Positions 1-5,817 of a DNA stretch of 7,281 nucleotides are shown here, in pieces; position 1 is the first letter of the stretch, and each line of letters begins with the position of its first letter. A program made the position numbers and the translations under genes. The DNA is taken from the NCBI GenBank assembly GCA_025934545.1, contig JAICXV010000101.1, positions 1 to 7,281 of the forward strand, read 5' to 3'. Source of the stretch: Verrucomicrobiia bacterium. GTDB taxonomy: Bacteria > Verrucomicrobiota > Verrucomicrobiia > Limisphaerales > Palsa-1400. Below the pieces are notes generated by a model that had not been told where the DNA came from, did not search any database, and saw only the letters and a program-made list of their open reading frames with translations.

Positions 1-199
1 CGTTCATGTCTGGCATGTTGATGTCCATGAGGACGATGGCGGGCGCGTAGGCCTGGACGCACTTAATCGCTTCTGTGCCATTCTGGGCTTCGGCGACGAC
101 TTTCATGTTCGGCTGAGTGGACAGCCGCGCGCGGATGCCTTCGCGGACGATCGGATGGTCGTCGGCCAAAATGATTTTGATCGGATCGGATTTGCTCAT
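1..199 (-). CDS. NarL/FixJ-type response regulator, receiver domain (partial, C-terminus beyond the window)
   Basis: Only the first 66 residues are present; the gene runs off the left edge. They read as the first half of a CheY-like receiver domain. After a short N-terminus there is a beta strand ending in the acidic pair Asp13-Asp14, followed by HPIVREGIRARL, a signature of NarL/FixJ/UhpA-type regulators. Asp59 in VLMDINMPDMN is the expected phosphoacceptor. The family normally carries a C-terminal LuxR-type helix-turn-helix, but that part is not visible, so the DNA-binding output is inferred. The ATG at 197-199 lies 5 bp after the stop of the histidine kinase, which makes the two genes one operon and the kinase the likely partner. 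No clear Shine-Dalgarno sequence precedes the start, so translational coupling to the kinase is plausible. The target genes cannot be told from this sequence. Confidence 0.93.
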   Translation of the reverse strand, partial: MSKSDPIKIILADDHPIVREGIRARLSTQPNMKVVAEAQNGTEAIKCVQAYAPAIVLMDINMPDMN

Positions 200-204
200 G
201 GCAT

Positions 205-3033
205 CTATCTACGGACTATCGCCAATTCCTCCACCTTTTCGGTGCGCATGGAAATTTCCGGCGTCAGTCGCGGTATCTTTACCTCAATCCGCGCGCCTTT
301 GTCAGGAATAGATTTAAATTCAACGAAGCCGCCAACGAACGCGACGCGCTCCATAATGCCGACCAGGCCCATGCCCGATTTTTTACGCGGATTGGATGCG
401 CTGGCCGATGGCGATTTGAAACCGATGCCGTTGTCTTCGATGGTCATGAGCAACTCAGTGTCAGTGTCGGACAAAGTAAGGGCGACGTCGGTTGCTTCGG
501 AATGTTTTTCAACGTTATTCAGCGCTTCCTGGATGATTCGATACAGGGTCAGCTCGATGTTCTGGGAAAGCTGCACGGTTCGCGGCAAATGCAGTTCGAC
601 GTTCACGCCGGTCCGGTGCATGAATTCGCTGCACAAACTGCGCACGGCTGGGATCAAACCGAGGTCGTCTAATTCGCTCGGGCGCAAATTGCGGGAGATG
701 CGCCAGACTTCGTGCATGGCTTTGTCGAGCAGACCTTTTGCTTTCGTAAGCGCGACGGCGGTGCTTTCGTTCGGCACGAGATCGCGTTCTTCGATCGAGT
801 CGAGGCGGAATTTCGTTGAGGACAAAATCTGGTTCACCGAATCGTGCAACTCGCGGGCGACGCGCATCCGTTCCGATTCCTGCGCTTGCAAAATTTGTCC
901 GGGGACTTCGCGCATCGCTTTTTCGGCGCGTTTGCGTTCGGTGATGTCGCGCAGGTAACCGGTGAAAACCGGGCCGCCTTCGATTTGAAGCGGCGTGATC
1001 GCCATTTCCGCCGGAAACTCGGTGCCGTCTTTGCGCATGGCGGTAATTTCAACGCGACGTCCCATCAAAAAATCGCTTCCGCCGGCTACGTAATGCGCAA
1101 TGGCATCACGATGACGCGCGCGCGACTCGGACGGAATAATCAGATCAGCGAGGTCGCGGCCGATGGCTTCTTCGCGAGAATAACCAAACGTTTTCTGCGC
1201 GGCGGAATTGAATTCCATGACGCGGCCTTCGCGGTCCATCGTGATGATGCAGTCCAGCGCGGATTCCATGATGGCGCCTTTGAGCGCGTCACTGGCGCGC
1301 AAGGCTGTTTCGGCGCGAATCCGTTCCAGGGCGACACCGCAATAGTCAGCGAGCGTTTGGAGGGCGGAAAGATCTTCGTAATCGAACGCGTTGGGTTGAT
1401 AGCTTTGGACGGACAGCAAACCAACGACCTGCGTCGCGTTACGAATCGGAACGTACATGATGGACGCCGAGGGTTTGGCTTTGTTGCCGAACGGTTCGGA
1501 GTCGGTGGAAAATTGAATCGGTTCCTTTTTTAGAATGAGTTCGCCGCCTTTCTGGATGATGCGGCGGTCGCGTTCGGTGAACTGCGTGTACATTTCCTGG
1601 TTCGGAATATCGAAGCGATGGCCGTCCACGGTGTCGACGTTGTAAACCGGTTGAATGCGTTCGTCTGGCGTAAACAAATTGAGCGTAAACGCGTCCCAAC
1701 CGAACAACCCTTCGGACACTTCGCCAAGAATGCGCGCGGCATCCAACGGAGACAAAGCGCGGTTCAGGCGTTCGCCGAGCGTGGACAACGCGGAGTTGCG
1801 CAATTCGCCCTGGCGACGTTTGGTGGTGTCGCGAAATGTGTTGAGCAACAGCGGCGGATGGCCTTCCTGTTCGAGGAAGGAGTTGGACATTTCGACGTGA
1901 ATCTTGCGGCCTTGCGCGAGAATGAGGCGCTTCTCCAAATGCGGTTCGATCGTGCGCTGGCGGAAATATTCTTTAATCCTGCCGAGAATTTCTTCACGAC
2001 GGCTATCGGGCGAGAAAATTGACAAGGGCTGGCCTTCGATGTGTTCACGCGGACGCTCCATCAAATTGCAGTAAGACTGGTTGACGGCCAGAATCGTTCC
2101 CTGCTCGTTGATCAAACGCATGCCGTCGAGTGAGTTTTCCCAGACGAATCGCAATTGAAGTTCAGATTGCTGACGCTCGGAAAGAATCGCAGCCGCAACG
2201 AGCGCGGTCAGATTGATCGTGGCGAGAAACGGGAGCAACAGAATCAAGGCGGTGCGCGGATCATCGGCGCCGAATGGGCCTTGGCCGCGAACAGTGCCCC
2301 ACAAGGCAACGGCGACAACGGCCGCGCTGGCGAGGGTCGCACCGCGTTGCAAATGGCGCAAAGCCGCCCAGAGCACGATGGGAATGATGACGTAACCGAG
2401 GGGATAATTCGGTGTCGGCGCGGGCAACCATCCCTGGAACACGGCAACGCTGCTGACGATCGTCAAGACCGCGAGACAAGCCAGTTCCGCGGTCAACTTC
2501 AGTTCGAACTTCCAGCGCATGCGCGAAATCCAAACGATGGGAAGAGGCGCGACCAACAGATAACTGGCGAAGGCTGACAGCCAGGCCAGACTCCACGCGT
2601 TCAGCGCGGTTTTTACAGGCCATGTCGACGTCGCAACAAAAGTCACCGTCGTTAATGAAGCGCTGACAATCGAAGTGATGCCGGCAATGAGAATGAATTT
2701 GAAGATGTCCTGCGCTTTGTCGAAGACCTCCTGGCCTTTGGCGAAGCGTTTGGTCAGCGAACACGTAATTAACGCTTCGGCGGTATGCCCGAGCGCGAGG
2801 CCGAGAGACGGCAGTAGCGCGAATTTTCCTAGAGTCGTTGAGGCCAAGACGGAGCCGAGAAGAATGCCGGGCCAGACTTCATTCCCCCAAAATAAGAGCG
2901 CGCACAGTGCGATGCCCGCCGAAGGCCAGAACAGGCTGATGTTTGGCGAACCGCCGCCGACGATAAATCCAAGCGCAGCGCCTGCATAATACAGGGCAGC
3001 CACCGCCAAAATTATGAGCAGGCGCTTTTTCAT
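205..3033 (-). CDS. MASE1-PAS-GAF-PAS sensor histidine kinase, NarX/UhpB-like (HisKA_3) transmitter
   Basis: Membrane-bound sensor kinase of 942 residues. Domains from the chosen start, with rough positions: a multi-span MASE1 sensor at 5-285, recognisable from FWPSAGIALCALLFWGNEVW and WPGILLGS near residues 35-62; PAS at 296-409; GAF at 412-576; a second PAS with C-terminal PAC motif at 581-707 (GYLRDITERKRAE); HisKA_3 dimerisation at 714-781; HATPase_c at 824-921. The phosphorylated histidine is His730 in RELHDSVNQ, which also holds the DxxxQ phosphatase motif known from NarX-type kinases. The ATP site shows the N box (Asn839-Asn840), the DNG motif (867-869) and SGMGLVGIMER (886-896). It should autophosphorylate and pass phosphate to the regulator encoded 5 bp downstream. 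MASE1 is a sensor of unknown ligand, so the signal is unknown; the GAF and PAS domains may add cytoplasmic input. The frame is open to an ATG at 3096, but the 21 extra residues are not hydrophobic and would precede the natural N-terminus MKKRLLIILAVAALYY, so 3033 is preferred. Confidence 0.93.
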   Translation of the reverse strand: MKKRLLIILAVAALYYAGAALGFIVGGGSPNISLFWPSAGIALCALLFWGNEVWPGILLGSVLASTTLGKFALLPSLGLALGHTAEALITCSLTKRFAKGQEVFDKAQDIFKFILIAGITSIVSASLTTVTFVATSTWPVKTALNAWSLAWLSAFASYLLVAPLPIVWISRMRWKFELKLTAELACLAVLTIVSSVAVFQGWLPAPTPNYPLGYVIIPIVLWAALRHLQRGATLASAAVVAVALWGTVRGQGPFGADDPRTALILLLPFLATINLTALVAAAILSERQQSELQLRFVWENSLDGMRLINEQGTILAVNQSYCNLMERPREHIEGQPLSIFSPDSRREEILGRIKEYFRQRTIEPHLEKRLILAQGRKIHVEMSNSFLEQEGHPPLLLNTFRDTTKRRQGELRNSALSTLGERLNRALSPLDAARILGEVSEGLFGWDAFTLNLFTPDERIQPVYNVDTVDGHRFDIPNQEMYTQFTERDRRIIQKGGELILKKEPIQFSTDSEPFGNKAKPSASIMYVPIRNATQVVGLLSVQSYQPNAFDYEDLSALQTLADYCGVALERIRAETALRASDALKGAIMESALDCIITMDREGRVMEFNSAAQKTFGYSREEAIGRDLADLIIPSESRARHRDAIAHYVAGGSDFLMGRRVEITAMRKDGTEFPAEMAITPLQIEGGPVFTGYLRDITERKRAEKAMREVPGQILQAQESERMRVARELHDSVNQILSSTKFRLDSIEERDLVPNESTAVALTKAKGLLDKAMHEVWRISRNLRPSELDDLGLIPAVRSLCSEFMHRTGVNVELHLPRTVQLSQNIELTLYRIIQEALNNVEKHSEATDVALTLSDTDTELLMTIEDNGIGFKSPSASASNPRKKSGMGLVGIMERVAFVGGFVEFKSIPDKGARIEVKIPRLTPEISMRTEKVEELAIVRR

Positions 3034-3142
3034 TGGATTCGAACGGCCCAGTGTAGGTAATGCGAACCCTAATGTAACGCGCAAAAATGGCCCCATAGGG
3101 CTGGGTTAGGCCGCTTTATCGTTGGCTGCGAGGGATTTTTAA

Positions 3143-3165
3143 ACTTTTGGTATCAGTTCAAAAGT
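3143..3165 (-). terminator. weak hairpin downstream of the dGTPase-like gene, possible terminator
   Basis: A perfect 7-bp inverted repeat (ACTTTTG and CAAAAGT) with a 9-nt loop lies about 30 bp past the dGTPase stop. In the minus-strand direction it is followed by TTTAAAAATCC. The stem is AU-rich and the U tract is broken by A residues, so termination here would be inefficient. It overlaps an alternative short pairing (TTCAA with TTGAA at about 3157-3174). It is listed because it is the only terminator-like structure between the dGTPase-like gene and the kinase. Confidence 0.22.
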
Positions 3166-3174
3166 CGAGTTGAA

Positions 3175-3190
3175 GCGGGCTGAAGCCCGC
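3175..3190. repeat. GC-rich palindrome, REP-like hairpin just past the dGTPase stop
   Basis: GCGGGCTGAAGCCCGC is a near-perfect palindrome: 7-bp arms around GA, or a 6-bp GC stem with a 4-nt loop. It starts 4 bp beyond the stop of the dGTPase-like gene. The flanking GTTGAA and GCTCC make the whole stretch (about 3168-3194) resemble short palindromes that, as I recall, are scattered between genes in Verrucomicrobiota and related bacteria. Only one copy is present here, so calling it a dispersed repeat is an inference. Functionally it could protect the 3' end of the mRNA or help end transcription. Confidence 0.45.
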
Positions 3191-3194
3191 GCTC

Positions 3195-4343
3195 CTAACG
3201 CGGGATGCCGAAAATGCGCTGGTAATCGTTCATGGCGTAACGGTCGGTCATGCCGGAAAGGTAATCGCAGATGGCGCGATGCCAGCCGGTTTTGCGGGCG
3301 CGTTTTTGGGCGCCTTCGCCGATTTCTTTGGGATGCGCCAAGTAGTACCTGAACAACTCTTCCAGCATGCGTCCGGCGCGGTGGTTTGGTCCGGAGACGC
3401 CGTCGCTCAAGTAAAAATTCGCGTAAAGATATTTGCGCAATTCGCCGTTGAGCTTGCGGCGGTCGGCGCTGTGCTGAATCAGCGCGCGCGTCTGGCGACG
3501 AACGTCGTCGGCTGATTTGACGCCGGAATCGAAAATTTGTTGCTCGCTGTTTTCGACGACGTCGTGCACTTGCCAGTCGATAATGGTTCGGACAATAAAA
3601 TGGCGGCGCAATTCTTCGGGCAAAGCGCCGTTCGTTTTGCGGACGTGATTCCATGCTTCGCCGAAAATTTTCACATCGCGCCGCAGTTTATCTTCGGAGA
3701 GCAGACCGGATTCCATTCCGTCATCCAAATCGTGGCTGGAATAGGTAAGCTCGTCGGCGAGGTTGGCGATTTGTGCTTCGAGCGAAGTCGAACGCGCGGT
3801 GAAACCGTTCGGGCGCGGGACGGTGAAAGAGCGTTCGTGCTTCATCAAGCCCTCGCGCACTTCCCACGCCAGATTGAGGCCGCGAAACTCGGGATAACGC
3901 TGTTCCAGTTCTTCAACGATGCGGAGACTTTGCTTGTTGTGTTCGAACCCGCCATTGCCGCGCATCAGTTTGTTGAGCACTTCCTCGCCTTTATGACCAA
4001 AGGGCGAGTGCCCGAGGTCGTGTGCGAGGGCGATGGTTTCCGCGAGATCTTCATTCAACCGCAAAGCGCGCGCGATGCTGCGCGTGGTGGCCGCGACTTC
4101 CATGGTGTGGGTCAGGCGGGTGCGGAAATGATCACCGCGACCGTTGAGAAAGACCTGCGTTTTATATTCGAGCCGGCGAAACGCGCGTGAATGAATGACG
4201 CGATCGCGGTCGCGTTGATAGTCCGTTCGCCAAAGCGCCGGTTCTTCAGGAAAAACGCGCCCGCGTGTTTCGGCGGAAAGTTGTGCGTAAGGCGCGAGCG
4301 TTTGCCGTTCGCGTTGTTCCAATTCTTCGCGTGTGCAGGGCAT
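3195..4343 (-). CDS. dgt: dGTP triphosphohydrolase-like protein (HD-domain dNTPase, short type)
   Basis: Cytoplasmic HD-superfamily enzyme of 382 residues. The family splits dGTP, or other dNTPs in some members, into the deoxynucleoside and triphosphate, and so controls dNTP pools. The N-terminal part has the family pattern RDRDRVIHSRAFRRLEYKTQV (about 45-64). The metal-binding HD residues are visible: His79 in RLTHTMEV, His108-Asp109 in ALAHDLGHSPFGH and Asp197 in ANLADEL. Other family marks are FEHNKQSLRI (133-142), YSSHDLDDG (201-209) and the C-terminal SGMTDRYAMNDY (363-374). The length fits the shorter dGTPase-like subfamily rather than the roughly 500-residue E. coli Dgt, and substrate preference in this subfamily is often broader or undefined. 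The ATG at 4343 is followed directly by the conserved N-terminus. The gene lies downstream of ispH on the same strand, separated by an 81-bp gap filled by a long palindrome. Some dGTPases limit phage growth, but nothing around this one suggests a defence role. Confidence 0.93.
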   Translation of the reverse strand: MPCTREELEQRERQTLAPYAQLSAETRGRVFPEEPALWRTDYQRDRDRVIHSRAFRRLEYKTQVFLNGRGDHFRTRLTHTMEVAATTRSIARALRLNEDLAETIALAHDLGHSPFGHKGEEVLNKLMRGNGGFEHNKQSLRIVEELEQRYPEFRGLNLAWEVREGLMKHERSFTVPRPNGFTARSTSLEAQIANLADELTYSSHDLDDGMESGLLSEDKLRRDVKIFGEAWNHVRKTNGALPEELRRHFIVRTIIDWQVHDVVENSEQQIFDSGVKSADDVRRQTRALIQHSADRRKLNGELRKYLYANFYLSDGVSGPNHRAGRMLEELFRYYLAHPKEIGEGAQKRARKTGWHRAICDYLSGMTDRYAMNDYQRIFGIPR

Positions 4344-4353
4344 TTGGTTGTTA

Positions 4354-4421
4354 GTAGCAGCCGAGGTGGCGAGGCGGATTTGTTTTAAAGGAATGGTCCG
4401 CCTCGTTACCTCGGCGGCTAC
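4354..4421. repeat. long imperfect inverted repeat between ispH and the dGTPase-like gene
   Basis: Two 25-nt arms (4354-4378 and 4397-4421) flank an 18-nt AT-rich loop. Of the 25 positions, 22 pair by Watson-Crick rules, two are G-T and one is mismatched. The left arm begins GTAGCAGCCGAGG and the right arm ends CCTCGGCGGCTAC. The element fills almost the whole gap: it begins 3 bp after the ispH stop and ends 10 bp before the dGTPase ATG. There is no U tract, so it is not a classical intrinsic terminator. Its sequence resembles palindromic intergenic repeats I recall from Pedosphaera-like Verrucomicrobiota, which would make it a REP or non-autonomous mobile element. That family assignment is from memory and untested. 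Confidence 0.7.
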
Positions 4422-4424
4422 AAA

Positions 4425-5702
4425 TTAGTTGTTGGCCAACAGTTCGTGCACGGAAATGCCGCGCAACTCGAACAAGCGCCGAATCGCATCTTCAATCAAG
4501 TTGTTTGGGCATGACGCGCCGGCGGTGATGCCGACGGTAATCTTGCCCTGGGGCAGCCAGTCTTTTGTTTCCACTTCGGAATGTTGCGCCTGATTGTAAT
4601 GCCGGATGAGCCGGTCGGACACCATCATGGCCGCGTTCTTGATGAAATAAGTCGGCAGCTTTTCTTCACCCATTTCGGCGAGGTGCGATGTGTTCGAGGA
4701 ATTATATCCGCCGATGACGAGCAGCAAATCCATCGGTTCAACGAGCAACTTCTGCAACGCATCCTGTCGGTCCTGCGTCGCGCCGCAAATGGTGTCGAAG
4801 AAACGAAAATGTTGGTCGATCTGCGCGTCGCCGTATTTTTTGGTCATCGCCGCTTTTATCCGGCGCTGCACCTCTTCGGTTTCGCCGCGCAACATCGTCG
4901 TTTGATTGGCGACGCCGATGGTTTGCAAATGCTGTTCGGGATCAAACCCCGGTGAGTAAGCGCCTTTGAATTTCTCGAGGAATTCCTGTTTGCTGCCGCC
5001 GTTGAGAATGTAGTTACAGACGTAATCCGTCTCCGCCAGATTATAAACGACGAGGTAATGGCCGGTGCCGTAAGCTGTGGCTTGCGAAGTGGTCGCTTTG
5101 GTTTCTTCGTGTTTGGCTTTGCCGTGAATGATGCTCGTCGCGTTGTCTTTGGAATATTGGCGCACGCGTTTCCAGACGGACATCACGTCGCCGCAAGTCG
5201 TATCGACCATCTCACATCCTTTGGCCTGCAATTTCTCGCGCGTGGCGACTTCTGTCCCGAAGGCCGGAATAATAACAACATCGCCCAAATGTAATCGTTC
5301 CAGTTCCGTTTCGGTCGGTTTGGGCGAAATGATTTGGATGCCCATGTTGCGGATCTGGTCGTTGACCTCGGGGTTGTGAATGATTTCGCCTAAAAGATAG
5401 ATGGCTTTGGGCGGTGGAAAAACTTTGCGGGCGGCGTAGGCCAGGTCGATGGCGCGTTCGACACCGTAACAGAAGCCAAATTCCTTGGCCAATTTGATGG
5501 TCAAAAGGCCGTCGGCCGAGAGGACATTGCCTTTTTTGCGAATGCGGTCGACCATTTCGCTGCGGTAATGTGACAGCACCTGCGCCTGGACGGCTTCCAT
5601 GACGTCGGGCCTGCGTAAATTAACCTTTTGCGGCGGTTTAGGCTGGCCGTTTCCGTTGCCATTATTGGGCGATGCAGGCGTCTGCGACATACGGCTAAAC
5701 AT
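4425..5702 (-). CDS. ispH: 4-hydroxy-3-methylbut-2-enyl diphosphate reductase, long plant/cyanobacterial-type form
   Basis: Iron-sulfur enzyme that carries out the last step of the MEP pathway, reducing HMBPP to isopentenyl and dimethylallyl diphosphate in the cytoplasm. From the chosen ATG it has 425 residues, against about 316 for E. coli IspH. The three cluster cysteines are Cys78 (EFGFCYGVERA), Cys170 (VDTTCGDV) and Cys306 (FFDTICGATQDRQ). Substrate-site matches are His109 (EIIHNPEVN), His198 and Glu200 (KHEETKA), the ANQTTMLRGETEE motif (265-277) and Asn334-Ser-Ser-Asn337. GITAGASCPNNLIED closes the fold. These motif variants, a central insertion (about 237-260) and a roughly 65-residue N-terminal extension match the plant/cyanobacterial form of the enzyme. 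The first 25 residues are rich in Pro, Asn, Gly and Gln and probably disordered. The start is uncertain: GTG at 5708, ATG at 5702 and ATG at 5690 are all in frame, and none has a clear ribosome binding site. The gene is divergent from the SurA/PpiD-like gene. Confidence 0.94.
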   Translation of the reverse strand: MFSRMSQTPASPNNGNGNGQPKPPQKVNLRRPDVMEAVQAQVLSHYRSEMVDRIRKKGNVLSADGLLTIKLAKEFGFCYGVERAIDLAYAARKVFPPPKAIYLLGEIIHNPEVNDQIRNMGIQIISPKPTETELERLHLGDVVIIPAFGTEVATREKLQAKGCEMVDTTCGDVMSVWKRVRQYSKDNATSIIHGKAKHEETKATTSQATAYGTGHYLVVYNLAETDYVCNYILNGGSKQEFLEKFKGAYSPGFDPEQHLQTIGVANQTTMLRGETEEVQRRIKAAMTKKYGDAQIDQHFRFFDTICGATQDRQDALQKLLVEPMDLLLVIGGYNSSNTSHLAEMGEEKLPTYFIKNAAMMVSDRLIRHYNQAQHSEVETKDWLPQGKITVGITAGASCPNNLIEDAIRRLFELRGISVHELLANN

Positions 5703-5774
5703 TAACACGAGCCGAGTTCGCGTCTAGCGCAAAGGGTGGCCGGGGCATAGTGTTCAACTTACCAGACTTGAGCC

Positions 5775-5803
5775 TTGCGCTTGAATTGCACCCGAACTAT
5801 TTT
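5775..5803 (+). promoter_or_regulatory. possible sigma70-type promoter for the SurA/PpiD-like gene
   Basis: In the 115-bp gap between the divergent ispH and SurA/PpiD-like genes, TTGCGC (5775-5780) and TATTTT (5798-5803) are spaced by exactly 17 bp. They match the -35 and -10 consensus at 3 of 6 and 4 of 6 positions. Transcription would begin near 5810, leaving only about 8 nt before the ATG at 5818. The match is weak and the gap also has to hold the ispH promoter, for which I found no convincing candidate. Confidence 0.25.
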
Positions 5804-5817
5804 CTACCCCTTTCATT

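Noticed and set aside
155..958. Plus-strand open frame of 267 codons opposite the kinase transmitter region
   Set aside because: It is antisense to the strongly conserved HisKA_3 and HATPase coding sequence. The translation is Ser/Arg-rich with no recognisable domain; GC-rich codon use leaves such frames open by chance.
844..1533. Plus-strand open frame of 229 codons opposite the kinase GAF/PAS region
   Set aside because: Antisense shadow of the kinase. The repeated Phe/Gly/Val-rich composition follows from reverse-complemented codons.
3537..4190. Plus-strand open frame of 217 codons opposite the dGTPase-like gene
   Set aside because: The opposite strand encodes all the HD-motif residues. 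This frame has no domain and no ribosome binding site.
3195..4343. Treating the dGTPase-like gene as part of a phage-defence island
   Set aside because: Some dGTPases deplete nucleotides during infection, but the neighbours are ispH and a two-component system. There are no mobile or defence genes and no compositional shift.
4354..4421. Reading the long palindrome as an intrinsic terminator of ispH
   Set aside because: The hairpin is strong, but no U tract follows it in the minus direction (CTACTAACAACC), so it is listed as a repeat instead.
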